Positions 30,623 through 43,151 of a DNA stretch of 64,000 nucleotides are shown here, piece by piece. Position 1 is the stretch's first letter. Each line of letters starts with the position of its first letter. Source of the stretch: Gymnopus androsaceus JB14 (Eukaryota > Basidiomycota > Agaricomycetes > Agaricales > Omphalotaceae); the NCBI GenBank assembly GCA_009733575.1, contig ML769395.1, positions 421,471 to 485,470 on the forward strand, in the 5' to 3' direction. Below the pieces are notes generated by a model, which made no database searches, was not told where the DNA came from, and saw only the letters and a program-made list of their open reading frames with translations. Made by a program: the position numbers and the translations under genes.

Positions 30623-32900
30623 ATGGATGATGAGTCCGCAGAGATTGAACTGGTGAGAATGGGACTGTAATCTTGCGTTCATTGTACTAAGATCTCTTCA
30701 GCTCGAGCAGAACCTGAGCAAGACTCACCAAATATCTCAAAAGATGATCAGTAAGTTGAATCATTACTGAACCTGGCCTTTAACTTAACCAACCAGCTAC
30801 TCTGAACAGCTTCGATACGCGTCTCGCAAGGCTCGAAAAATCCATCCTACCGCTCTATAACTCTGCGCAAGTTTTGAATCGAAGAGCAAGCAGTGCGTAG
30901 CGCTCATGATTTCGTCTATTAGATGCTGAATTACTTGCAAGATATCGAAAAGGCTCTACAGAAGATCGATGAGGTGGCGAGTAATCAGGAAGGAATAGCT
31001 GTAGAAGAGGCTCTTATTCTCAGAGGGTGCGTTATTGAGCTTACCTTGGCTGATGTTCGATAATTTACGATGGAACTTGCAGGCCACAACCAGGCCAACT
31101 TGAAGTATACAAGGACGCCCTCGAAAGGCTTAACGCTTCAATTGCTTTCAAGGCATCAGATCGAGATACACTGGACACCGCTCGGCTTGTCGAAACTGGT
31201 GCAAAAAAGCTTGCCCAACTCTACACCAAGCTTGTCGCTGAAGGCTCTTCTGGTGCTACACCAGCACCAGGCGTCGAAATAGTCAAGGCTCCTTTCCCCC
31301 AACAATTACGCACTAGCCTTCAGCCTTTGGTCACTTTTCTTCGTACACTCCCTGTTCCTTCTACGCATCCATCACATCCTGCTGCTTCTGCAATTCTCGC
31401 TACTCTGAAAGATGCACAACGTGGATATGCTGATATGCGAGGAACGTGGAGTAAAAAGTGCCTCGAAACTCAAGGAAAGCGTGTGGTAGATCGTGCGGAT
31501 TCTGTTGATCCTGTGTCAACAGGGAAGGAGCTGGGAGCATGGGTATCGTCTCTTCTCTCTGTCGCACGGGAAGAGTACGATTTATTAGTAGAGCTGAGCA
31601 CGCTCGCCAGTGCATCACAGCTGGCAACTCATTTTGGAAACCTTCTCAATCCACTCGTTTCGCTGTTGAACACCACTGTCACGTCCTTGGTGGCCTTTTC
31701 GAAACGCTCACTACAGAAATACGGATTTCTCGTTTTATCGGCTTACGAGGCACTCCTTGAACTGCAGCCAACATGGGATGAAGTTTCCTCGTTGAGAGTA
31801 TCTTCCGACACTCGGAAAGAAGCTAACGAGTACAAGGATATCCTTCAGGTTGTTCGATCGGTGTGCATCAGGATGTTCCCGAAACCCTCGCAGACATCAA
31901 GCTATCATCAGCGGGAAGGGCTGGAGACACGAGTACTGCGCTATTAGATGCTTCAATGGAGGTGAACTTCGCTCTATCTCCATTGTTTTTCCGTATGTTA
32001 ACTAATCTCTTCATAGGCGGTTCAGTTTCTCAACAATATGCAAGAGGTCATCATTGCTTCTGGTGACATTTTAGCGCTCTTGGGTGACGGAAACTGGAAG
32101 ATGGGCGAGGGCGTGGTGGTGAAAAAGCAGCAAGTAGTAGAAGTCAGTGCGCAAACGTTACTGGAGCATTATATTTGTGCGTTTTAGGTTAATTTAACCG
32201 ACTGGCTACTAACCAAAGTCCCAGACGATGTTGTTATCACCGTCATCAACGCAATCACTGCCGTCGCTCGCTCACAGCGACGCCCTCCCTTCGACACCTT
32301 TTTCCTACTCAACAATATCGCGTATCTTCGAAAAAACATACTAGAACCTCGACAAGAATCTTTAATTGACTACCTATCCAAACCAACACAAGAAGCTCTA
32401 AACTCCAACTTCCGTACTGCCAAAGCCAGCTACCTCGATGCAAACTTTTCGCCTCTCATGCAATCGCTTACGCAGGATCCAAAAGAGAAGCCTGGTAATA
32501 AGGCAGCGACAAAGGAAAAGTTTACAAGGTTTTATGATTTACTAGAGGAAGTGCTAGAGAGGCATAAGTTGGCGAAGATATTAGAGGATGACGAGGAGAG
32601 TAGAGCAGCGATAGGAAACGATGTGGTCAAGTTCCTAATACCTTCACTGAAAGCGTTCACACAGAAGAATCGGGAGAAGGAATTTAGCAAAAGTGAGCCT
32701 CTAGTGGCTATTCCCGTTTCCTTCGATGATGACAGCGCTTTACTGACCATCTTCCCGTCTTTCTCGCTGCTATGACGCTTAGATCCCCAGAAATGTACGT
32801 TCCCGTTTCGTTACTTCTCTACCCTCCTGACCTTCCCTTCATAGACATCAAGCTGTCCGCGGAAGCAGTGGAAAGTCAGTTGAGGAATATCTATCGATAG
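30623..32900 (+). CDS. EXO70: Exocyst subunit Exo70, with one apparent frameshift
   Basis: Nine exons: 30623-30652, 30702-30750, 30797-30892, 30942-31026, 31083-31961, 32017-32176, 32225-32692, 32783-32794 (12 nt) and 32845-32900, about 611 residues, the usual fungal Exo70 length. Exo70 binds PI(4,5)P2 and Rho/Cdc42 and tethers secretory vesicles at growth sites. Supporting blocks are the N-terminal coiled coil (LARLEKSILPLYNSAQVLNR, then IEKALQKIDEVAS), GPQPGQLEVYKDALERLNAS, LGDGNWKMGEG, RSQRRPPFDTFFLLNNIAYL and the C-terminus NPQKYIKLSAEAVESQLRN. One base is missing near 31880: codons for SVCIRMFP continue as ETLADIKLSSAGRAGDTST only after a shift of frame. Elsewhere phases fit. Either an assembly indel or early pseudogenisation. 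It is the fullest of four EXO70-derived copies. Confidence 0.92.
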
Positions 32901-34060
32901 AGATCTGTGTACAGTGTTGTACTACTAACTTGTATATTTCGGTGTGTGGAAATAGTACTTCTTGTGACTTCTTGTGACTATTTACCCTCTGTATTCTGGT
33001 AACCATGCGTTTCACCGATCATCATTCATGCTTCATGACATACAGCTGCTCTTTCTGTTCAAATCAGTCAGTTTTTCGACGTCAATTGACTCCGTCTAAA
33101 CCATCTTCACGTTGCCTACCGCCAGTCCTAGGTGATCCACAAGGAGATGAACTTGGGAGAACGGGGAACTGGACGTAGATGTGATGGACATGAGAGATCG
33201 ATGCGTTCTATAATCTCCGTTCTAACGCGTTTGGTACAGACTTTCCGCTTTCGATGGTTCATTTCTCGTTCTCAACCTCAGCAGGTTTGCAATTATCTTG
33301 ACGTCGGTCATCCGCGGCGCTCGACACCTCTCGTTACCATTTCAAAAGAACTGTAGACAAACAGAAAGAAATCGCGCCTCCGACGTCATTCACGCGCCCA
33401 GTTGGGTTTAGTGAGGTTTTCTACAGCTTCCCCAATGCACAAGTCAGTATTGAGTGACAGTTTGCATTCACTGTACCGTACCTCGAAGATAACTTGTGCT
33501 TCGATGTATCATATGTGTGCGCGCCACTCGTGTCATTGCTCTCATGTTATCACAAGGCAAACAGACACGGTTGGACGTTTACGTTTACGCCTTTCTGGGG
33601 AGATTGAGTATTTGAGACTTCCAGAATTATACTCTCCGTTCTTACCATAGATGGTCGTTAGTGTTTTCGAAGCAGCATGTAATTCACTAAGAATGCACCT
33701 TGTGCAAAACATTCCAAATTCCAATAAGTTCATATTGAACGAAATTAAATAATCTTCCGGACCTCGAGGCAAGGAGTGAATCATTTTCTCTAGCATCTGT
33801 ATTGAAAGAATCTCTCACTGATGCCCTTCCCGCCGTTCTAACTCGCTTCTGAATTGGGTCTTTTTTTTTAATCAAGAATCAAAAAACCCGTCTATGTCTC
33901 CGATGCCTCATTCCCGAGCTACTTCCAGGAACGAATTTGGATGTAGATAAATGATTCAAATTCACAAGAGCTCCACTTCAAATTTGATTTTTTTTTGCTT
34001 GTTGCTCCACTTGAGCAGGCTTCTCCTGAGATTGACGATGAAGGGTTCATTCTGAGGTCA
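32901..34060. repeat. Block between EXO70 and hydrophobin G
   Basis: Copy of 25640-26800. The MITE empty site reads CAAGGAGTGAATCATTTTC at 33771-33789. No gene. Confidence 0.7.
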
Positions 34061-34135
34061 GGCTTGGGTCTAGCAGCCCGCTGCAATGCCTCAGCTAGCG
34101 TGGGGTACTCTTTTGTATTTTTGCCTAGAAAAAGG

Positions 34136-34142
34136 TATATAA
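34136..34142 (+). promoter_or_regulatory. TATA box of hydrophobin G
   Basis: TATATAA in AAAAAGGTATATAAGGTTCTC, 97 nt before the ATG; class 2 promoter. Confidence 0.75.
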
Positions 34143-34232
34143 GGTTCTCAAAATCGATAGGATTCTTCACTCGAACAACCAATAACCGTCGTTCAAGTAC
34201 TCAGCTCTCTACTCAGCTCTCTCTACTTCATC

Positions 34233-34680
34233 ATGCAGTTCAAACTCGCCTTTGTCTCCGCCGCCCTCGCTACTCTCGCCATCGCCACACCTACTCTCCG
34301 CAACGAGCCAGCTAGCTCCTGCAGCACCGGCGATCTTCAGTGCTGCGACACCGTTGAGTCTGCCACTGACCCTGCCGCTGCCGGGCTCCTTGGCCTTCTT
34401 GGCATCGTCGTTCAAGGCGTTGACGTCCTTGTCGGTCTCACTTGTGACCCCATCACAGTCATCGGTGGTGTTGCAGGCGGCTGGTAAGTGCTCCACATAT
34501 CTGTGTATGAGTACTTCCTCATCGTTTTCTATAGCTCTGCTCAAGCTGTCTGCTGCTCGGACAACAGCCACGGTATGATCTTGCCTCCTTAGTCTCTCTT
34601 GACCAGTATGACGCGATTCTGACACGTCTTTCTCATTAGGTGGACTCATTTCCATTGGCTGCGCTCCAGTTACTCTTTGA
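34233..34680 (+). CDS. Class I hydrophobin (locus G)
   Basis: Exons 34233-34483, 34535-34572 and 34640-34680 give 109 residues. Sister of [17 protein letters not shown] and CCSDNSH. It differs in the loop before the fifth cysteine (IGGVAGG for IGAAGGS) and ends CAPVTL. All eight cysteines are kept and splice signals are GTAAGT / GTATGA with ATAG / TTAG acceptors. Confidence 0.94.
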
Positions 34681-35260
34681 ACGCTCGCTGTATATACGAC
34701 CCACCCCATGAACTCAGATACAGTACATTCAGTTAACAGGCACAGTGCTCAGTACATATCTGTTTGCAGTCATTGGAGATGCACGGATCTCCCCGGCTTT
34801 CATGGCTAATGGTTGATGATAAATAATCTTTTTGGAACTGGACTGTAATATTGTAACTCGTGGTGTTGTAAAGTCTTTCGAAAATCCATATGAATTTTGT
34901 GTCTCGTAAGAAACGCTTTGACCGCGCTGGCCCGCTCCGGAAGACGGACCGGAGATCTTCCATTCCGCGCCCAACGATATTCTTATAGGAAAAATTCCCT
35001 GTGCAGAACCCGCAAACATTTATAATAATTATCCTACAAACGCATAACATCTACTCTCGAGATTGTGTCTGGGTTCACTATACACAAATATTGTATCTAG
35101 TATGTACAGATCTATATGTCTACTACCAGAGTATATTTAATTTAACCGAAGACAGAGAAAATGATTGTACAGGATAGAACTGAGGAAGAAAAGAGGGTAA
35201 AGGGAATCAGAGAAAACAGAATAAAGGAAGGATGTTGTGTTGTAGCCCTACTGGGCCCTC
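34681..35260. repeat. 3' flank of hydrophobin G (type 2) up to the P450 gene
   Basis: Shared with F and I. The part CCCTGTGCAGAACCCGCAAAC to CTACTCTCGAG is also present after hydrophobin I at 60703-60765, where it abuts the P450 exon-1 fragment. The last 150 nt are probably the P450 3' UTR. Confidence 0.6.
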
Positions 35261-35266
35261 TAGAGT

Positions 35267-37399
35267 CTAGACCTTCTCGCCTACTCTTCTGCGTATCCTC
35301 ATCTTGGCCGTCATGGGGACCACGGATATTACGTCGATTGAAATATTCGGGGGACGGGTCTCAAACGGCTCCACCTCGTAATTCAACAGAAGATGGGCAA
35401 ACATTATCTTGAGATTGTTGGCAGCGAAGAATCGTCCAGGGCTAAGTACGAATAGCGATACATTAGTTCGAGGATCTCGTAGGCTCAAAAAGAAAAGCCT
35501 CACCATCCATGGAGTCCATGACCAAACGGTAAGAAACTTGTGGAGGTTGTTACGAAATCCTCATTGACTAGGGGTTTGTCTCCGGGTTTGTGCATCTCTC
35601 TGGGCCTCGAGAAGCGGAACGGGTCAAAAATCAATGGGTTTTCATATATCTCTTCGTCAAAATGAATCCCATCCATCGAGACTCCGATAGTATTATTCTC
35701 CGGAACCCATGTACCATCAGGAAGAGTCATCCCACCAGGAACTTTAACTTTCCTAGCCATAGAAGTACCGCCGATACCTGACATTCTTGTGCTCTCCCTG
35801 ATAACACTGTCAAGACGATATAATTTAGATACAGCTTGTTTCGTCCAGATCCCATTGTGCTCACGGAGCACGGTGGCAGCTTCTTCCCGTAGAGCAGCAA
35901 TGACAGAAGCATTGTTTGGCGCCGAGAAGAGATCCACGGCGGTATGCGTCGCAGTTATCGTCGTCTAGTATTGAGAAATTGCAAGAAATGAGCAAGATGT
36001 TAAAAAATTCAGTTATAGCAACCAATTACCGTAGTTATGGCCGCTGATTATTGGAGGGAAGGAGGGAAAATTGCAATAAATCAGCAAGTAATAATAAAGT
36101 CATCGTAGAAACTAATCACCAAAGTTGAGGAGAACAATCCCGTACGCGAGGGCTTCAGGTGAGGTTTCGACAAGGGTGTTTCGTTTGAGGGCCTCCCTAC
36201 ACATCCAGGTGATGAAGTCGTCTGGCTCGTCAAATTTGAAGGTAGGATCATCGCGGGCCTGGCACATATCGGCGAATCGCTGCTTCACTAGAGGCCTGAG
36301 ATATCTCATGGCAATCCCAGAGTGGTATCGGTTAGGGATTGTAGCGAAGAATGAGGCTAACCTAGATAGCGTGAACATATATCAGCCACTGCTGGCTACA
36401 GAAGCGGATTGCAACGTACGGTTTCAACATTTTAGGGAACATATGGATGATGTAGCTGCTAATTGAAACATCCTTTGCAAACTGGACACTCGACAGGACA
36501 AAGTCCATGTTTGAAGCTAAACAATTTAGAATATCATTCAGGATTCGATGGATCGGGAGAGACTCGTCTTACCCAACTCCTTTCCGACGATTATGCGATT
36601 AATGGAGCTTCCCACTGTTTGTCGAAAGCTATCAAACACGCCGACCTCTCTCCATTGGCCATCGATTCCGAAGAGATTGTCGAAGGAGTTCTCGACCACT
36701 TCAAAGATTTCGTCCTGGAACTGCCCGATTGAACGGGTCAGCTCCCTCTTTATGAGAGTACCGATCAGGTCACTGTGAAGGATTTCTGGGTGTCCGACAG
36801 TATACTTGAATTGGACTACATGGGCATTCAGAGGAAAGAATCTGGTTAGCAGACATACGACGGGAAGGAAAAAAGCGAAACTAAGTAATGTTTGGCTTAC
36901 CATTGTCGAATGTACATTCTTTGGCACTGAGTATATGTTCTGGTACCGTCGAGATCCAAGTGGTCATTGTTGGGGGGATAACAATTTGCGGACCTCTAGT
37001 CCAAGCGGGTACGACATAGGTTTTTCCTGATGACAAAATTCTGAAAAATCAGCAAGGCCATCGTTGAAGAGAACTGTCACCGTGCATACCTAGTTTCGAA
37101 TACTAGTAACACATCAAGTTATACTCCAAAGCGGGAATTGATTGAAACCATACCTTGCGATAACCAGCCCTGAAAAGCTCAACAGAGTTTGTCAAACCTC
37201 TGTAGTTGGCACGAAGGGACGAGAAAATCTCGTTCTTGTCCCTTCCAACCCATGGAAGACCGTTTGGGATGACGCTGTGGTCTCGAGTAGCTTTCGTAGT
37301 CTGAACAATGAAAAAGAAGGTGATATTAAGAAGCAGTGCAGATGCAGAGACCAAAGAAACGATGAGTGGAAGTGAAAGAGTGGGGATAAAATCCAACAT
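35267..37399 (-). CDS. Cytochrome P450, fungal multi-exon type
   Basis: On minus, exon 1 (37399-37154) encodes an N-terminal membrane anchor (LSLPLIVSLVSASALLLNIT) and the proline-rich hinge. Later exons carry a helix K motif (RLDSVIRESTR, ExxR), the PFRF region (FDPFRFSRPRE) and the haem-binding loop FLPFGHGLHGCPGRFFAANN, whose cysteine codon is split by the last intron (35503-35442). A 14-nt micro-exon lies near 36052-36038. P450s are ER haem monooxygenases. The layout resembles the fungal ent-kaurene-oxidase/GliF-like group, but the substrate cannot be told. Two joins, near 36880 (before FFPLNAHVVQFKYTV) and near 37040 (before SSGKTYVVPAWTRGP), need a one-base frame change, so the copy may be decaying or the assembly may contain indels. 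Exon 1 has a partial duplicate at 60800-60965. Confidence 0.85.
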
Positions 37400-38680
37400 C
37401 TTGTAAATAATGATACAATCGAAAGAGACATTCGCGACTTAAATAACTCGCGGATGCTGTGGATACTACTGTGCCTGTATATGCGCGTTAGCTTCGTTGG
37501 TGAACATTTGTGATATGCTGTCACTCCAAAACGAAATCTAAACATGAAAGGATCTGAAGGATGCATAAATGGAGTATGGTGGAAGGTAGATTAGAGCGTT
37601 TAGCAACAATTCAGCGATATATAACAAAGTTATTGTTGAGACGACTCACCGTTGCTGATCATCGTTTGATCGTTGACTCAAGTTTATCTACAGTATGTGC
37701 CGAACATTGCTGCGCAAACTGACCAAGTACCTCTCACACAAACCTCATCGTTACCGCCCGTCCTTTGATGTTGACATTTTATACACCAGAAAATGGACAA
37801 AGGATGGGGCTCTCCTATATATTGGTTCGATATGATAAATATTGTTAGTTGGAATGAAGAGTCAGTTTGCAATGTTTGCGACGACGGCACTCAGCTGGGA
37901 AGGACCAGCGGCGCAAAAGAAAACCGAAAACGAAGGAATCTGAGATAAATATAGTTGCCTGTGTTTCGAAGGAACGAACAAAAGAAGAGCAACTTACTAT
38001 AGCATGCAATTGCTGAATGGTAATTATAGTTGGAATCAGTCAAGATACATAATACACTCCAGGAGAACTCACCCACACGTTACAGTATCCGCCATATTTT
38101 GGGAATCTGTCAAGAGTCGTGCCTCACAATTTCGTCGACAGTAATTCTCATAAGATACTGTATGTCGCAAAAAACATGTGCAAAAGATCGGCGAGTCTTG
38201 ATGATAGTATAGACTAGGACAGGTCAAGAATTCGGGAGGAAGACCGTATCTTTGATTTGCGAATTGATTTCCCACACTGTTCTTCATTTTGCGCTCATCC
38301 AACTGGGTCTTACTCGGGCCCATCCAAACTCATTCCAACCATCAAAGTACTAGTCTGTCTGTGGTATTATGTCGCGGCAATGCTATTCAAAAGAGCATTG
38401 TGTAAAACCGCTTTAGCTTCATTGAATCCGAAATGAGTTTCCCGACTCATTCCAATCGCGCATAACCACCACCATCTCAACAATCCGATGAAACGCGAGC
38501 GTCCATTCGAGATTCATTGCACTGAGGAAATCAACTATGCTGCAATCGGAATGGATGATACATGGCAACTGCAGTGTTCGAATCGGCTTCCAGGTGCGTA
38601 GTTGATAATCTAGCGATTTCACAAGGCTAACATCATCGCATTCAGACCCTCTTAGCTCGAGAAACTAAAGGAGGATACGA
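37400..38680. other. Intergenic region with no recognisable gene
   Basis: The first 60 nt are the P450 promoter side; this part is copied at 60966-61040. The rest has only short frames without motifs. Confidence 0.4.
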
Positions 38681-38830
38681 CTCTTATTACACTGAAGAGC
38701 AGCCGAGAGAGTAAGGGATAATGCGAACCCGAGAAACTACTTCAGTGTATTAGAGGATAGTTTCTAGGCCCGATCCCACCCGCCTATGAGCGAAGCGTTG
38801 CTGTCCATCGACAGCGCTTCGCTCATAGGA
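38670..38830. repeat. Nested inverted repeats
   Basis: Arms CCTATGAGCGAAGCG (38783-38797) and CGCTTCGCTCATAGG (38815-38829) are perfect complements with a 17-nt loop. Just left of it, TTATTACACTGAAG (about 38683) and CTTCAGTGTATTAGAG (about 38740) form a second, imperfect pair. It could be a small element or a structured regulatory site. Confidence 0.7.
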
Positions 38831-39092
38831 ATCGAGCCAGATATAGATTCCAAGATAGGCTTAGATGTATCAAGGAGTTCATATTGGATCGAGTGCCCTA
38901 ACATCTCCCTCTGAGCTGACGCTATTCTCATTGACTCGAGATTTCTAGAATTCCGATGGTTATGCTCTATGAAATGCTCTACTCGATGAGCTGTACTTTA
39001 CAGCACACTGGCTCCAAAGCTCCACAGGTCTCTCTTTCTTCGCAAGCTTCTATACCCGCTTTGCTTTTCATTCTCTTCCCCGCCGATGGACG

Positions 39093-39098
39093 TATAAA
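39093..39098 (+). promoter_or_regulatory. TATA box of the decarboxylase gene
   Basis: TATAAA in GGACGTATAAAAGACG, 54 nt before the ATG at 39147. Confidence 0.55.
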
Positions 39099-39146
39099 AG
39101 ACGTCCCCGAATTCACAATTGTCATACACATTTACCACTGTCAAAG

Positions 39147-42100
39147 ATGTTCCAACAGTCTGACGAACCCCACTTCGGTTCTCCGAGTCGCTTTCATGTC
39201 CCGTCGACGAACGACCACAGCGCTGTCGCTGCGCATTTCATTGGCCCCAAATGCGAGAACATGGATATCATGATGAACGCCATCAACTATATTTTCCACA
39301 GGCAGAAAGAACATCGTCTCTCGTATCACGGCGAGGACCCCGTACGTATACTTTTTTCTTTCTTTTTCTTCTCATTGACGACAATGATGCTGGTGTAGTC
39401 ATTCATCTCGGAGGAGATGAGGTCTTCGAAAGCCTTTCAAGACGCCACTGAACAGATGTATAACATGATCAGCAACCTGACAGAACTCTTGACGGACCAC
39501 TCTGTACCATTTTTCTCTCCGAGATATAGCGCGCATATGTGCATGGAGAACAGTATGCCAGCAATACTAGGGTATGTACTTTGCTTGCGTCTTGAACTAA
39601 AGAGGTTTCAACCCTTCGCAGATACATCGCCACGATGCTTTATAATCCCAACAATGTGAGTTTTCGATCCTCATCTTAATGCTCTGAACGAATCGGTTTC
39701 CTTCCAGGTGGCTTTTGAGGTACGGTAATACTCATCATGATATTCCGACTCCTTACCTCTTCGATAGGCTTCTCCGATAACTACTCTGTTGGAAATCACC
39801 GTAGGCCAGCAAATGTGTGCAATGCTTGGGTACAAGACCGACGTTCAAGACGACGCTTCATTTGCTCCATGGGGCCACATCGCGTCTGGTGGGAGCATAG
39901 CGAATCTGGAATCTATGTGGTGAGTATAAGCTTGCATGCAACTTCTTAGTTTTCTTGTCTTGCTCATATTCTGGTGTATCACCACAGGATGAGTATGGTA
40001 TCCATTCTTTCAAAGTATTCCCGCTATCTGATTTATGTCCTCAGCTCGAAATGTTAAATTCACCCCCCTCAGCATTCGAAACGCCGTGGATGAGGGGCCT
40101 TTCCAATTCATCAGCGATACCTTCACTGTAAAGACCTGTCAAGATGAGGAGAAGCTTTTTGCCTCCCTTAATACATGGGAGTTGCTCAATCTGAAATTGT
40201 CGACTATTCTCGAGATTCCGCAGAGGTTGTTCAAGGAATACGGAATCAGTCCGGTGTACTTTAACAAAGTGATGAATGGGTATAGTATTCAGACGGTATC
40301 CACGAAAGCCTTGGAGAGTAAGTTCCAAATTACGGCTCATCCGAGGTACTACGTGAGTAGCACGAAGCATTATTCATGGCCCAAGTCGGCTGGTGAGTCT
40401 CAATAATCATGGCGCCCTTCTGGAAATCAACGTCGTTTCACAGCTCTCTGTGGAATCGGCTCACAAAACATCATCAATGTCCCTGTAGACCGCGAGGCGA
40501 GAATGAACACACTCGAACTAAGAAAGCTCCTCGAAGAGAGCTATCAAAATCAAACACCAGTGTACGCAGTAGTTGGGGTCATTGGTACGACTGAGTACGT
40601 TGTTCCTTATTCCCGCATAACCCAAAAACTGAACACCGTCATAGGGAGGGAGCCGTTGACCCGCTTGGCGAGATTCTTGACTTGCGGAAAGAGTACGAAA
40701 GAAAGGGGATGTCCTTCCTCGTCCACGCCGATGCAGCATGGGGTGGCTATTTTTCTTCTCTGATAAGACAATCGCCCCCAGGCGCGTACATCCCTGAGAC
40801 CAGGCGAAGGCATGCAGTAGATGTGCCGCATGTAGCGCTACGAGAGACAATAGCGGACGAGCTGAGGAACCTGCAGTACGCAGATTCCATAACACTTGAT
40901 CCTCACAAGGTGCGTTTACTACGGATTCTGAAGAGACCTCTTTTTTAATGTGTTTTTGTGATTCAGTCTGGATACGTTCCTTATCCCGCTGGTGGTCTTT
41001 GCTATCGGGACGGTAGAATGCGCTATGCGCTGTCTTGGACCGCCCCGTATATCAATACAGGGAGTACCGACAGTATTGGGACTTACGGTGTTGAAGGAAG
41101 GTAAGATTTCTGCTTGATTTCTCTTGGTATACTTTTCCCAATAACTTGATGCGTCCTCGTAGCAAACCGGGTGCTTCTGCCGCAGCGGTATGGATGTCCC
41201 ATGAAGTACGCCTTCAATATAACCCCAAATGGAAGAAACTAATCTTGGCTTAATAGAGTCTTGGTTTGCATCAGAATGGGCTTGGGATACTTCTAGGAGA
41301 AGCTGCGTTCACTTGTCGTCGTGTACGTCTTTTTCAACCTCACAATCACAATTTTTTTTGGTACTTACGGTGCCAATGTATACGTAGTTCGCTAGCTTCT
41401 GGACTGCTATGTCTACAGACGAAGATAGCTTCATCATCAAGTCATTGAACCTCCTTCCTTCCGAAAAGGAAGAAACTCCGGACCCGAAGATGATTGAGGA
41501 GGAAAGGCGTTTTATCCGTGAAAACATTCTCGGAAAGAGCAACGAGTCCATCGCAGCTAACCCTGCGACGATGAAAATGCTCAACCAACTGGGTTCCGAC
41601 CTAAACATCAACGCCTTTGCATGTAACTTTAGACTTCGCGATGGAACGATCAACACCAACGTCGAGGAAGCAAATTACATGAATCGACGTATCTTTGAAA
41701 GGCTTTCTGCCACGGATCCGGATGAAGATCCGAGGGACACGCCAATTTACATAACGTCCACGTACTTTCGCAGTGGAGGATTATGGTGAATGTGTGAAGC
41801 ATTTTAAGATGAGGTTGGGATTGCATGGGCCCGAGGATCTGTTTGTGATGAGGAATGTGGTCATGTCTCCGTTCTCGACAGCGCATGATTACTTGGATAA
41901 TTTGATTTCGATTTTCAAGGGGATCCTCGAAGAGGAGGTCGAGGTAGGTTACTGATATACTCTACTTGTTCTCAATTTCTGACTTCTCTTCAGAATGTCC
42001 GCCACCGGAACGAGATCATGGCGGACACCCATACATTCCAGATGCAAGGAACCGACAAGCTCCATTTAGTTTATCTTCCTCATTTTCACAAAGCAGCAGG

Positions 42101-43151
42101 CCGCCAACAGCTGATTGTCTCTAGCCGACGTATTCATCTAAGATCATGGATCAGTACAAAGCCGTCCTGCAGAAGGAATCCCGGGCAAGTTGTGTTCCTC
42201 CGCAACAAAGTCCCGGCAACCATTCAGGATATCATCGGCCAAAAATCCTTTGACGCGGTGATTTCTTACGACGGAGGGTAAGCATCCGAAAAGGTTTCGA
42301 ACTCTGACATTACGCTCACCTTTGTCTATGTCAGAGTAACCTTCGAGTCGGACTCATTCCGTGTCGAAAACATTCAAGTCGAGATATTACGCGAACTGGG
42401 GAGCCAGGCGCAAAGTGCTACCTACCCGAGTGGCTTTTGCCCATTCTATCTATACGGAACACCCACTGAGGCACACATCGACCATATGCTTCTCCGTCAT
42501 CCCAATGCCCAGCTCTCCGCAGCCAATGTGAAGCTGGATGTCGATCCTCCGGTCAGCTTGAGCGGAGGCAGGTACAACCATATCTTATTGCTCGAAGGTA
42601 TCCACGAAGAGTCCATGCAACCCTTCCCGACCGCTAAGGACCGCACTAGCATGAAGGACAGGTTCTTTTTCTCTTCTGGACGAAAGCTGAAGGTGTCCAT
42701 CCATGAAAATATCTTCTCATCCTCCAACAAGCCGATCGATTTGGCTAGACTACCGCTGGACAACCCGCTTTCCCGTGGAACGATCACTTTGGGGCACTGC
42801 GTCTTTGTCGATTCCGAGAACCTCAATTATGAGAATATGGCTGAACCGGTTCCGTTCCGCTACTCGGGCCACAAGATGAACCTCGAGTCGAAGGAGCAGT
42901 GGACAATGAGGATAAGTGATCGCCTTGGGATTACACCAGCTGGGGAGGTTCCGCAGGGGACACCTAGCTCCCATCCTCCGAAGCCTGAGGCGAATCAGGC
43001 TCCGACAAGGTCATTCGGCGGAGGCGGAGGATTTGGGTTGAGCTTGCCACCTCTTTTGGGTGGATCTGGCCGGCCACCGCCACCTGGTGGTTCACAACAG
43101 GATGTGGGAGGTAGTGGCTTCAATGTTGACTGGAGTTTGACTTTGGTTTGA
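39147..43151 (+). CDS. PLP-dependent tyrosine-decarboxylase-like protein with long C-terminal part
   Basis: A multi-exon gene. Early exons are 39147-39341, 39399-39571, 39622-39655 and 39708-39719 (12 nt). The group II decarboxylase fold is clear: SFAPWGHIASGGSIANLES, then VVGVIGTTEGAVDP, the PLP-contacting HADAAWGGY, and the Schiff-base lysine in DPHK (40917-40919), split by an intron from SGYVPYPAGGLCYR. The DPHKSGYVPYPAG signature is that of tyrosine decarboxylases. Such enzymes turn an aromatic amino acid into the amine; the substrate is inferred. A long region follows (about 41409-43151) with KIRHRNEIMADTHTF-like and FQMQGTDKLHLVYLP blocks and a Gly/Pro-rich tail (GGGGGFGLSLPPLLGG). Near 41769 (TACTTTCGCAGTGG) and near 42120-42170 the conserved frame jumps by single bases, so the gene may be broken or misassembled. 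Confidence 0.85.

Noticed and set aside
34209..34709. 166-codon minus frame over hydrophobin G
   Set aside because: Shadow of the hydrophobin coding strand; similar antisense frames appear over E and F because codon bias is alike.
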